Source of the DNA: Vulcanimicrobiota bacterium | GTDB lineage: Bacteria; Vulcanimicrobiota; Xenobia; Xenobiales; JADMJV01 | Assembly: GCA_023447635.1 (NCBI GenBank) | Contig: JAEXNA010000027.1 | Coordinates: forward strand, 1 to 64,000 | Length of the DNA: 64,000 nt | Reading direction: 5' to 3' | Shown here: positions 1 through 6,925 of the stretch, one piece after another | How the letters are laid out: each line of letters begins with the position of its first letter | Numbering within the stretch: the stretch's first letter is position 1 | Notes under the pieces: model-generated | Told to the model about the DNA's origin: nothing | The model's database searches: none | Seen by the model: the letters and a program-made list of their open reading frames with translations, nothing else | Translations under genes and position numbers: made by a program

Positions 1-116
1 CGCCAGGGGTTCAGAGGGGTTAACCTCTGCTCTTAAGATAGCTTCTCTAACAAGAACTGATAAGGGACATTTATCCTAGTAGGACCTGTGCTTTTCGTCC
101 CAGTCGCGACCTCGAG

Positions 117-437
117 TCAAGCGAACGGTCGTCCGCTTTCCTGGGCGACTTCGTGAACTTCGAGTTGGACCGGGCCGGTGAACGCGTCGGGCGACAGGGT
201 GCGCTCGGACTTGTGCTGCTCGCGGAATTCGGGCGACGAGGTCCAGGCGCGGAACTGCTCTTCGGTCTCCCAGAAGGTGAGCACGACGTAGGGCTGTTCG
301 GGCTTGGTGGGACGAAGCAGGCGGTAGGCGATGAAACCGGGCATCTTGTCGACCAGACCCAGACGCTCCTGGAAACGGGCTTCAAACGCGGGGGCGTGGT
401 CGGGATGGACGGGAATGCGATTGCTGACAGTGATCAT
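117..437 (-). CDS. Heme-degrading monooxygenase-like protein (ABM/IsdG-HmoA fold)
   Basis: A 106-residue single-domain protein of the antibiotic-biosynthesis-monooxygenase (ABM) superfamily, a dimeric ferredoxin-like fold. The residues that form the IsdG/HmoA heme-degradation triad are visible at the expected spacing: Asn6, Trp65 (in FRAWTSSPEF) and His75 (in REQHK). By family knowledge this would oxidatively open heme to release iron in the cytoplasm. That role is inferred, since many ABM proteins act on other substrates. The ATG start fits the domain exactly. It is divergent from the Nudix gene, with about 90 bp between the starts, and no heme transport genes lie nearby. Confidence 0.85.
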   Translation of the reverse strand: MITVSNRIPVHPDHAPAFEARFQERLGLVDKMPGFIAYRLLRPTKPEQPYVVLTFWETEEQFRAWTSSPEFREQHKSERTLSPDAFTGPVQLEVHEVAQESGRPFA

Positions 438-526
438 GGTGGCCGCGTTCGTAGCGAGGCGGGCTGTGTTCCTGTCGGGCTTGTGTGGGTGAGAGGCGGC
501 GGTCGGTGTTCGTGGAAACCGCTGGG

Positions 527-925
527 ATGAGAGTTCTCAGGGTTTGCGGTGCGCTGCTACGTGGGGGGCGGATCTTGATGGTGCGGCATCGGCACGACGG
601 GCGGGAGTACTGGGCACTGCCGGGTGGAGGGGTCGAGGCGGGAGAAGCGGCGGAAGAGGCGGTGGTTCGGGAAGTTCTGGAAGAGTGCGGTCTGGAGATC
701 GAGGTCGAGCGCGCGCTGTTCGACGAGCCTTTCCGGGACGGGCTGTGTCGCTGTTTTCTGGTTCGCTGCGGGGAGGGGGTGGAGGCGCTGCTGGGCTTCG
801 ATCCCGAGGAGGCCCATCTGGAGCCGGAGCAGAGGATGCTGCGAGGAGTAGAGTGGCTGGCGCTGGAGGAAATGCGAGAGGATGTCCAGGTGCGACAGGT
901 GCTGACGGCGACGGAGAGTTACTAG
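527..925 (+). CDS. Nudix hydrolase
   Basis: A 132-residue protein with one complete Nudix box at about residues 34-56: GGVEAGE followed by REVLEECGL, which matches GX5EX7REUXEEXGU without substitutions, so the Mg-binding glutamates are present. Nudix enzymes hydrolyse nucleoside diphosphates linked to another moiety; the substrate here cannot be predicted. I chose the ATG at 527 because it starts directly before the first beta strand (MRVLRVCGALL). A GTG at 485 in the same frame would add 14 residues that do not look like the family. It is divergent from the ABM gene and followed by GST on the same strand after 120 bp. Confidence 0.85.
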   Translation: MRVLRVCGALLRGGRILMVRHRHDGREYWALPGGGVEAGEAAEEAVVREVLEECGLEIEVERALFDEPFRDGLCRCFLVRCGEGVEALLGFDPEEAHLEPEQRMLRGVEWLALEEMREDVQVRQVLTATESY

Positions 926-931
926 CGTAAA

Positions 932-945
932 GTCCCACGCGGGAC
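932..945. repeat. Degenerate copy of the GTCCCACGTGGGAC palindrome
   Basis: The sequence GTCCCACGCGGGAC differs at one position from the perfect palindrome found exactly four times elsewhere in this window (4455, 37701, 43953, 43987). It lies just after the Nudix stop codon, in intergenic DNA. It may be a decayed or weak fifth site; with one mismatch in the CACGTG core it may not be functional. Confidence 0.4.
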
Positions 946-1045
946 CGCACCCCTGGTCCGAGTCGGCGTAGAGTCCCGCGGCGGATCGAGTTGGAGCGTG
1001 TTCCAGCCTGACTTTGGGAAGACTGATATGGAACTGGAGGCGCTG

Positions 1046-1708
1046 ATGATTACGCTTTATGGATTCGGGCGGGTTCACCGCGCTGTGATCGGCGAGACGC
1101 GGGACCTGAGGGTAGAGTGGGCCCTGCTGGAGATGGATCTCCCCTATCAGGTTTACGGCGTAGACCACACCGCTGGCGAAATGAAAACGGACGAGTTTGC
1201 CGAGATCAACTGCCTGAAACTGCTGCCGGTGATTGAGGACGACGGCTTCCGAGTCTCGGAGTCGGGAGCCATTCTGCTCTACTTGGCCGAGAAGTCGGGC
1301 AAGCTCATCCCTGCGGACTTCCAGGGGCGCACCCGGGTTGCCCAGTGGTGCTTCTCGGCTTTGACCACGGTGGAGCGGCCGATCTTCGAAATCCAAATTT
1401 TGGACAAATTCGGAGGCGACAGCGTGGCAGAGAGGACGCGCCGAGCCGAGATGGTCAAGCAGTCGGAGCGCTGGTTCACCACGCTGGAAAAGCTCTTCGA
1501 GAGTCGCCCGTGGGTGGCCGGCGAAGAGTTCACCGTCGCCGACATCCTGCTGGCTAGCGTGTTCCGTGAGATCCGTATGACCGACCTATTGCAACCCTAC
1601 CCACATTTGACCGACTACTACGACCGCTGCCACGCCCGGCCGGCATGGAAGCGCACTCTCGAAGTCTACGCCGAGCGTCTGGGTGTGGAGCCCGCCGAGA
1701 TCGCATAG
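1046..1708 (+). CDS. Glutathione S-transferase family protein
   Basis: A 220-residue two-domain GST. The thioredoxin-like N-terminal domain (about residues 1-80) shows the conserved cis-Pro region LKLLPVIEDDG and the glutathione-contacting Glu-Ser in RVSESGAILLYLAE. An all-helical C-terminal domain follows and contains the N-capping motif FTVADILLASV. The length is normal for cytosolic bacterial GSTs. The ATG at 1046 is preferred because GGAGG lies at 1036-1040 with a 5-nt spacer; an in-frame ATG at 1028 would add six residues. Substrate unknown. Confidence 0.87.
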   Translation: MITLYGFGRVHRAVIGETRDLRVEWALLEMDLPYQVYGVDHTAGEMKTDEFAEINCLKLLPVIEDDGFRVSESGAILLYLAEKSGKLIPADFQGRTRVAQWCFSALTTVERPIFEIQILDKFGGDSVAERTRRAEMVKQSERWFTTLEKLFESRPWVAGEEFTVADILLASVFREIRMTDLLQPYPHLTDYYDRCHARPAWKRTLEVYAERLGVEPAEIA

Positions 1709-1710
1709 AA

Positions 1711-1762
1711 GCGGGCACTCGGGCACTCGGCAAGCCCGCACGCGCGCACTCGGAGAGCCCGC
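1711..1762. repeat. GC-rich inverted and short direct repeats between convergent genes
   Basis: Between the convergent GST and minus-strand unknown gene, GCGGGC (1711-1716) can pair with GCCCGC (1734-1739). The string GCACTCGG occurs three times, twice in tandem. There is no T-run on either strand, so a rho-independent terminator is not well supported. Confidence 0.35.
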
Positions 1763-1776
1763 GCCGACAAGATAGC

Positions 1777-2358
1777 TTAGCCGAAGTTGTCCTGGAAGGC
1801 GGCGAGGAAGTTGTCGAAATGCTCGCTGTTTTCGCTGGTAGCGGAGCGCTGAGAGGTGGGCGGGGTCGACGGGTTGGCGCGTGCCGCCAGGCCGTTAATG
1901 CCCGGTGGGAGAAACTTTTGGCGCTGCTTTTTGACGTTAGCAGCCTCGGCTTTGCGAGTGATGTTGGGCACCACTTGCGCCTCGGGCGAGAGGGTCACTC
2001 GGTCGCGGCCGAAGACGGAGTTGGGTACGGCCTGCGCGTCGAGGCGGTCATCGCGCCGGTTCGCCTCGGTCTTGCGAATTTCGGTAACTCGAGGGTCGTG
2101 CAGACGAGGGTCGCGCTGTTGGCGATTCTTGAGTTCGGGGTTGCTTTGCTGGGCCTTGAGCCCTTCGGACTCCGCCTTCGAGAGCGGCGCCCCCTGACGT
2201 TCGTAAACGCCGTCGCGTCGCTGCAGGCTAGCCTTCTTGTCCTTGACTTCGGGCGACTCGAACTTCGGCTTGGCTGGCGACGGCTTGGCGTTCGCTTTCT
2301 CCTTGCCCTTGAGCGGCTGCGCGGAAAGCCCCATAGGGAAACGTGCATCGTGAATCAT
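1777..2358 (-). CDS. Unknown basic, low-complexity protein with a DRVTLSPEAQ motif
   Basis: A 193-residue protein I cannot assign. It is rich in Lys, Arg, Pro, Glu and Gln, has no signal peptide or membrane segment, and looks largely disordered, with alternating charge (for example around HDPRVTEIRKTEANRRDDR). The segment DRVTLSPEAQ resembles a short motif found in FlgM-type anti-sigma factors and flagella-associated proteins, but no other FlgM feature is visible, so no function is claimed. The ATG at 2358 is preceded by a GGAGGG sequence about 11 nt upstream; an upstream in-frame TTG at 2382 is less likely. The 228 bp before it (2359-2586) contain an AT-rich patch around 2430-2500 that could carry its promoter. 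Confidence 0.6.
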   Translation of the reverse strand: MIHDARFPMGLSAQPLKGKEKANAKPSPAKPKFESPEVKDKKASLQRRDGVYERQGAPLSKAESEGLKAQQSNPELKNRQQRDPRLHDPRVTEIRKTEANRRDDRLDAQAVPNSVFGRDRVTLSPEAQVVPNITRKAEAANVKKQRQKFLPPGINGLAARANPSTPPTSQRSATSENSEHFDNFLAAFQDNFG

Positions 2359-2586
2359 CGCTCTGGGACCCTCCCTTCTCAAAGCACACCCGCCTGTCTT
2401 TCGGTCGACGACCTCGCAGCGCTGGGCGATATGTGTATTTTCTCAGGAAAGTGTTAACTCAATGTGACCATCACGTTGCATGTTTTAACTTTATCCGTTT
2501 GACAGGGAGGCTCAGCTTGGCGTTGCGCTGGCGAGATGAGCAAGATTGCTGCTGGCGAGAGTGGCAACGCGGCGTCCGAAAAAACT

Positions 2587-3591
2587 CTAGCGGTGGAGCA
2601 TCATCTCGGTGTCGACCTGGACGTCGACGGGGCGTTGGGCCAGAGGCAGCAGAAACTCGCGCAGGTCCCAGGCGGCGCGGCCGATCATGGCGGCGTTGTC
2701 GGTGCAGTAGAGCGGCGACGGGAAAGCCACCTTGAAGCGGTGACGCGCGGCCCGTTCCTGAACCAGCGCGCGCAGGCGAGAGTTGCAGGCAACGCCGCCC
2801 ACCACCGTGATGTGCGACGCGCCATAAGCCTTGGCCGCCCGGATCAGCTTGGTCACCAGCACGTCGACCACCGCCTCCTGGAACGAGGCCAGCAGGTCAG
2901 GCAGCAGTTCGGGTTGCTTGCCGCTCTCCTCCCAGTGCCGACGGATCGCCGTCTTCAGCCCCGAGAACGAAAACTCGTACCCCTCGTTCTTCATCGGACG
3001 CGGGAAAGTGAACGCCTCGCGATTGCCCTTTTTGGCCATCCGGTCGACCACTGGACCGCCGGGATACGGAAGACCGACAAGTTTGGCCACTTTGTCGAAC
3101 GCCTCCCCCGCCGCATCGTCGCGCGTCTCGCCCAGAATCTCGTGATGCCCCTCGCGCGGAACCCACACGATCTGCGTGTGCCCTCCACTGCAAACCAAAC
3201 TTAAGAACGGGCAAGGCACCTCGTTCTCGATGCGCACAGAGTATAGATGGCCCTCCATATGGTTAACGGGCAGCACCGGAACGCCTAACATCGCTCCAAG
3301 TGTCTTAGCCACAGCCACTCCAACCAGCAGCGAACCGGCAAGGCCAGGCCCGTTAGTCACCGCGATCGCCTCGATCTCGCGCAGGCTCACACCCGCCTCG
3401 GACAGCGTCTGCTCCAACAGCGGATGAATCACATCGAGATGCAGCCGACTGGCCAGTTCCGGAACCACTCCGCCGTAGGGCCGATGTAGCTCAATCTGGC
3501 TAGAGATGGTCAGCGACAGCGGCTTCCCTTCGCGCATCACCGACAGCGACGTCTCGTCGCAAGAGCTTTCGATCGCCAGCATCGTGTTCAT
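2587..3591 (-). CDS. tsaD: tRNA N6-adenosine threonylcarbamoyltransferase TsaD
   Basis: A 334-residue ASKHA-fold enzyme that transfers the threonylcarbamoyl group from TC-AMP to A37 of ANN-decoding tRNAs, working with TsaB and TsaE in the cytoplasm. The metal-binding HMEGH motif is at residues 111-115, the usual position, and the N-terminal phosphate loop (IESSCDETS) and VCSGGHT motifs are present. I chose the ATG at 3591 because it forms an ATGA overlap with the rimI stop; an in-frame ATG at 3609 would lie inside rimI. It is the last gene of the tsaE-tsaB-rimI-tsaD operon. Confidence 0.97.
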   Translation of the reverse strand: MNTMLAIESSCDETSLSVMREGKPLSLTISSQIELHRPYGGVVPELASRLHLDVIHPLLEQTLSEAGVSLREIEAIAVTNGPGLAGSLLVGVAVAKTLGAMLGVPVLPVNHMEGHLYSVRIENEVPCPFLSLVCSGGHTQIVWVPREGHHEILGETRDDAAGEAFDKVAKLVGLPYPGGPVVDRMAKKGNREAFTFPRPMKNEGYEFSFSGLKTAIRRHWEESGKQPELLPDLLASFQEAVVDVLVTKLIRAAKAYGASHITVVGGVACNSRLRALVQERAARHRFKVAFPSPLYCTDNAAMIGRAAWDLREFLLPLAQRPVDVQVDTEMMLHR

Positions 3592-4109
3592 GGCCGCGTG
3601 TCCTTCCATTCGCGCATCAACCGCTCCGCCTCGGCCTCATACCGAGCCAGAGCTGAAACGTAGCGCTCTTCCCTGAATTCGCCGCTGAACATGATGCGCG
3701 CATCCTGTCCGTCGCGGTAATACTTCTTCCGCTTCCCCACCGTGGTGAAGCCGTAACTCTTATACAGCGCTAAAGCCGGAGGGTTGTCCCACTTGACCTC
3801 TAGCGTCATCCAGCGCAGCTCTTCGCGAAGCCGGGCAAACGCCATGTTCACCCCCAGCAGAACCCTTGATAGCCCCTGACCGCGATAGGCCGGAGCAACC
3901 GCGATAGAGACCAGGTGCACCTCGTCGAGCACCCAGTGCAGCGACGCCATCGCCACCGTCCCGCCCTCGACCTCTCCCACCGTAAACAGGCAGTCCGGCC
4001 GCTGGAACTCCTTAAGAAACGTCGACTCGTCCCAGGTGAAGCCGAACGCCTCGGTCTCCAAGTCTCGCACCGCCGCCACATCCGACGCGACCGCCAGCCG
4101 AACGTTCAA
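3588..4109 (-). CDS. rimI: Ribosomal protein S18-alanine N-acetyltransferase RimI
   Basis: A 173-residue GNAT-family acetyltransferase expected to acetylate the N-terminal alanine of ribosomal protein S18. The acetyl-CoA loop is YRGQGLSRVLL (about residues 75-85), and the C-terminal GKRKKYYRDGQDARIM is typical of RimI. It begins with TTG, which overlaps the tsaB stop as TTGA, and ends in an ATGA overlap with tsaD. About 20 extra C-terminal residues form a charged helix beyond the usual family end. Its place between tsaB and tsaD is a common arrangement that supports the assignment. Confidence 0.93.
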   Translation of the reverse strand: MNVRLAVASDVAAVRDLETEAFGFTWDESTFLKEFQRPDCLFTVGEVEGGTVAMASLHWVLDEVHLVSIAVAPAYRGQGLSRVLLGVNMAFARLREELRWMTLEVKWDNPPALALYKSYGFTTVGKRKKYYRDGQDARIMFSGEFREERYVSALARYEAEAERLMREWKDTRP

Positions 4110-4804
4110 GAGCCCGAAACCTGGATATCCGCCCGACGATGGTAGACCGTCTCCAACTCCGACGCCGGTATCCAGCGGTCCGAGGCCGACCCGGTCAAAC
4201 GCGCCACCAGTAGCCCGTTAGGCGCCGACGCCGCACGCGAAGCCAAACTTGCCCCCTCGAACCCCGCCGGCAACAGCTGAGGGTAAGCCTCGAACCCCGT
4301 CCCTACCGCGACCTGAAACGGCCCCGGAAGAGCAGCCGCAAAGTCTTCGGGTCGACGCACGTCCGTCTCCACCAGAACCTCCAACTGCTCGCCGTCCCCC
4401 CGGAAAACTCCGCAGTAAAGTTCGCTCCGCCGAGCGTCCAGAGCGACCGCCACGGTCCCACGTGGGACCACACCCGCGCCGTCCGACCCTAACGCCTGGT
4501 GGGCCAAAACCTCCAGAGTGTCCCAGCCCAGCACCGGGCAGCCCGCCACCATGGCCGCCGTCTTGGCCACCGTCACACCCAGGCGAACCCCGGTGAACGA
4601 CCCCGGCCCGCGGGTCACTCCTACCGCGCTCAGATCTCCGGCCTCAACCCCGGCTGTCTTCAGCAGATAAGCGATCGTCTCCGGCAACTGACGCAGCGCC
4701 GTGCGAGGCTGCTGCCCGGCCGCCTCCAGAGCGATCCCGCTCGAGCTCCAAAGGCCGGCGCTATAAGTCTCCCCGCTGCAATCGATGCCAAGAACCAGCG
4801 TCAC
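4106..4804 (-). CDS. tsaB: tRNA threonylcarbamoyladenosine biosynthesis protein TsaB
   Basis: A 232-residue TsaD paralogue that forms the TsaB-TsaD core of the t6A complex. The ASKHA N-terminal strand (LVLGIDCSGETYSAGL) and the conserved GPGSFTGVRLGVTVAK are present; no metal-binding HxxxH is expected in TsaB and none is seen. The GTG at 4804 overlaps the tsaE stop (GTGA), so I prefer it to the TTG two codons upstream. The gene contains the palindrome at 4455-4470, read in frame as Val-Pro-Arg-Gly-Thr in a loop before the VAVALDARR strand, so this centromere-like repeat lies inside an essential gene. Confidence 0.94.
   Translation of the reverse strand: MTLVLGIDCSGETYSAGLWSSSGIALEAAGQQPRTALRQLPETIAYLLKTAGVEAGDLSAVGVTRGPGSFTGVRLGVTVAKTAAMVAGCPVLGWDTLEVLAHQALGSDGAGVVPRGTVAVALDARRSELYCGVFRGDGEQLEVLVETDVRRPEDFAAALPGPFQVAVGTGFEAYPQLLPAGFEGASLASRAASAPNGLLVARLTGSASDRWIPASELETVYHRRADIQVSGS
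4455..4470. repeat. parS-like palindrome GGTCCCACGTGGGACC (copy inside tsaB)
   Basis: A perfect 16-bp palindrome, GGTCCCACGTGGGACC, sharing its 14-bp core with three other exact copies in the window. The CACGTG centre and flanking T at the same spacing resemble chromosomal parS sites (TGTTnCACGTGnAACA), but each half differs at two positions. It encodes VPRGT within tsaB. Binding by ParB is an inference. Confidence 0.6.
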
Positions 4805-5295
4805 GACCAAACCTCCACGGCCTTCACGGCCGACAACAAACGAACTCCACCCTCACCCGAGGCCGTCAAAGCCACCTGGCGCTCCTCCTCCTCCACCCCC
4901 AACTGCCAGGACATCAGCAGATGGTCCGGTGGCAGAAGCTGGGGAAACCGGTTGGCCCACTCGACCACCACCAGCCCCGAAGAGAACTCGGACAGCATCT
5001 CGTCCCAGCCCAGATCCTCCAACTCTTCCGGGCTACCCAGACGATAGAAATCGCCGTGCAGCACAGGAATACGTCCGCCCCGATAGCGCTGGAACAGCGC
5101 GAAAGTCGGACTGTTGGCCAGCCGCGCGCAGCCCAGGGCCCGGGTCAGCTCGCGCGTGAACGAGGTCTTGCCCGCGCCCAGGTCGCCCTGCAGCGCCAGA
5201 AGCTCTCCGCCGCGCAGAGCGCCCGCCAGAGTTTGGGCCAGCCGAGCCGTCTGCTCGAAGCCAGAGAGATGAACGGTGAAGGTGTCGGATGCCAT
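4801..5295 (-). CDS. tsaE: tRNA threonylcarbamoyladenosine biosynthesis ATPase TsaE
   Basis: A 164-residue P-loop ATPase that drives turnover of the TsaB-TsaD complex. The Walker A motif GDLGAGKT is at residues 37-44. The family motifs NSPTFALF, HGDFYRL and VVVEWANR follow in order. The ATG start at 5295 fits the family length of about 150-165 residues. It is the first gene of the four-gene overlapping operon and diverges from the small coiled-coil gene at 5380 across 84 bp, where the operon promoter should lie. Confidence 0.95.
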   Translation of the reverse strand: MASDTFTVHLSGFEQTARLAQTLAGALRGGELLALQGDLGAGKTSFTRELTRALGCARLANSPTFALFQRYRGGRIPVLHGDFYRLGSPEELEDLGWDEMLSEFSSGLVVVEWANRFPQLLPPDHLLMSWQLGVEEEERQVALTASGEGGVRLLSAVKAVEVWS

Positions 5296-5379
5296 AACGG
5301 AAGGCGCCGGGACCCTCCCCGGCTAAAAGGCCAATACTCGCCCCCCAACGGGGCCACCTTTGTCAGCAGGGAGAAATGC

Positions 5380-5733
5380 ATGGATCGCTTCGGAGAATCC
5401 GCCCGCAAGGGGTTCGATTTCCTGAAAAACCGGGCCCGCGAAACCGTCGAAGTCGGCAAGATAGGTTCTAACATCCGAGAGCTGGAAGAGCGTCGGGAGC
5501 AGTGCCTGATCGATATTGGGCACCGCCTCATGGCCATGTTCGACGGCCCCACCTTAGACAAAGAAGCGTTCCGCGATCGGGTCGAAGAGGTGCGCGCCCT
5601 GAACGCCGAGCTGGCCCAGACCCAGGCCGAATACGAGGCCGTGAAGACCTCGCTGAAAAGCTCGGTAGAGGAGATCCTACCCGGTCACCAGCGCCCCGAT
5701 TCCGTCCCCGAGCCGCCCAGGTACGACAGCTAA
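5380..5733 (+). CDS. Small unknown helical protein upstream of trmJ
   Basis: A 117-residue, highly charged, predicted all-helical protein with a likely coiled coil over residues 25-90 (IRELEERREQCLIDIGHRL, then VEEVRALNAELAQTQAEYEA) and a proline-rich tail. I do not recognise the family. The ATG at 5380 has a GGGAG element just upstream. The stop is 3 bp before trmJ, so the two are almost certainly co-transcribed. It has no signal peptide and should be cytoplasmic. No function is proposed. Confidence 0.7.
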   Translation: MDRFGESARKGFDFLKNRARETVEVGKIGSNIRELEERREQCLIDIGHRLMAMFDGPTLDKEAFRDRVEEVRALNAELAQTQAEYEAVKTSLKSSVEEILPGHQRPDSVPEPPRYDS

Positions 5734-5736
5734 ACG

Positions 5737-6495
5737 ATGACCAGAAAGCCTCCGATCGTTATCCTGGTCGAGACTCAGGGTCCGGCCAACCTGGGCTCGG
5801 TGGCGCGCAGTTGCGCCGCCTACGGCATCACCGACCTGCGCCTGGTCACCCCGCTCTGCGAGCCGGACGAGAGCACCAAGATGTGGGCCTGCTATGGCAA
5901 ACGGGTGCTGGACGGAATGCGCAGCTTCTCCAGCTTGGAAGAAGCCACCGCCGATGCCGGTCTGGCGGTCGCCTTTACCCGTCGCGACGGCAAGCGCCGT
6001 CATCGCCACCATAGTCTGGCCCAATTCGTCCAGGAAGTCCTACCGCAGTACCAGATGGAGGCGCCCGTTGCGCTGGTCTTCGGGAACGAAGAGAGCGGCC
6101 TGTCCAACGACCATGTGGCGCTCTGTCAGCGTACGGTCGAGATCCCCGTGATCGCCACCGACGGCAGTCTGAACCTTTCCCACGCCGTCGCCGTGGGGCT
6201 GTATGAAGTGGTAGGACGCGAGCGCGAGGTGATGCCGCCCGAGCCGAAGTCGTACCACGAGATGCCGGCCGGAGCCGAGGATCTGGAGCGCCTGATGGAG
6301 CGCACGGCGGGCACTCTGGCGATGGCGGGCTATCCGCATCATCGCGGCGCCCTGGAAGACGAGATGTCCAAGCTGAAAAATATCGTGATGCGCAGCGCCC
6401 TGCAGGACTGGGAGGTCCGTCTGCTGCTGGGCATGCTGAAACAGGTGCGCTACCGGTTGGAGCATCCCGTCGATCAGGGAGCGCCTCGAGGATGA
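5737..6495 (+). CDS. trmJ: tRNA/rRNA 2'-O-methyltransferase, TrmJ family (SPOUT)
   Basis: A 252-residue SPOUT-class (TrmH/SpoU) methyltransferase that uses S-adenosylmethionine through a trefoil knot. The three signature motifs are intact: NLGSVARSCAAYG near the N-terminus, LVFGNEESGLSN in the middle and GSLNLSHAVAVGLYE in the knot. The arrangement and C-terminal helical extension match TrmJ/LasT, which methylates tRNA position 32. The exact RNA target is inferred. It is preceded by a small coiled-coil gene (3-bp gap) and overlaps the following ORF by 4 bp. Confidence 0.88.
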   Translation: MTRKPPIVILVETQGPANLGSVARSCAAYGITDLRLVTPLCEPDESTKMWACYGKRVLDGMRSFSSLEEATADAGLAVAFTRRDGKRRHRHHSLAQFVQEVLPQYQMEAPVALVFGNEESGLSNDHVALCQRTVEIPVIATDGSLNLSHAVAVGLYEVVGREREVMPPEPKSYHEMPAGAEDLERLMERTAGTLAMAGYPHHRGALEDEMSKLKNIVMRSALQDWEVRLLLGMLKQVRYRLEHPVDQGAPRG

Positions 6496-6782
6496 AGAAG
6501 CTGCTGCTGCTGAGCCTTTGCTGTATGACGACGGCCTGGGCTGAGCCCCGGGTGGTGTTTCTGAGCGAGCAGCACACCAGCGCGACCGATCACCAGGCGC
6601 AACTGCAGGCCCTGCGGGAGCTTCAGGCGGAGGGGCCTGTGGTGGTCCTGGCCGAGATGTTCACCGAGCGCTCGGAGGCCCAACTGCATGCCTGGAACGA
6701 GGGCGAGGGCGCTCCCTGGAGGCTTCAGCGTCGGGCGCCGGAGCTAAAGGTCGAGGTTCGTCGGTCGGCTGGCACCCCGTAG
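6492..6782 (+). CDS. Truncated ChaN-like secreted protein (probable gene remnant)
   Basis: A 96-residue product beginning with a good signal peptide (MKKLLLLSLCCMTTAWA). The following segment, RVVFLSEQHTSATDHQAQLQALRELQAEGPVVVLAEMF, looks like the N-terminal strand-helix-strand of ChaN-type heme-binding lipoproteins, where the family has G/S-E-x-H and LEMF. Family members are about 250-300 residues; here the similarity stops at about residue 70 and a stop follows within 26 residues. Downstream is a repeat-rich stretch with no coding character. I therefore read it as a 3'-truncated remnant still attached to trmJ by an ATGA overlap. Confidence 0.55.
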   Translation: MKKLLLLSLCCMTTAWAEPRVVFLSEQHTSATDHQAQLQALRELQAEGPVVVLAEMFTERSEAQLHAWNEGEGAPWRLQRRAPELKVEVRRSAGTP

Positions 6783-6787
6783 AAGAC

Positions 6788-6890
6788 CAGGTTGGAGGGG
6801 ACAGCGGTTGGAGCGGCCAGCCGCTGGAGAGGCGGCGGTTGGAGCGGACCGATGGTAGAGGGTGGCTGTTGGAGGGGACAGCGTCGCGAA
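6788..6890. repeat. Degenerate G-rich direct repeats after the truncated gene
   Basis: GTTGGAGGGGACAGCG occurs exactly at 6791-6806 and again at 6868-6883. GCGGTTGGAGCGG occurs at 6804-6816 and 6835-6847. The stretch lies between the truncated ChaN-like gene and the 3' end of the giant TPR gene and could mark the deletion or rearrangement that removed the ChaN C-terminus. Confidence 0.6.
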
Positions 6891-6925
6891 AGGCCCGGCG
6901 AGCGACTCTAGGTTCGCGAGCGCCT

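Noticed and set aside
1645..2457. A 270-codon plus-strand frame overlapping the GST end and the minus-strand unknown gene
   Set aside because: Starts inside GST, Arg/Leu/Gly-rich, no ribosome site. Some doubt remains because the minus-strand protein is itself low complexity.
2499..2504. TTGACA on the plus strand as a promoter
   Set aside because: No suitable -10 and no plus-strand gene downstream.
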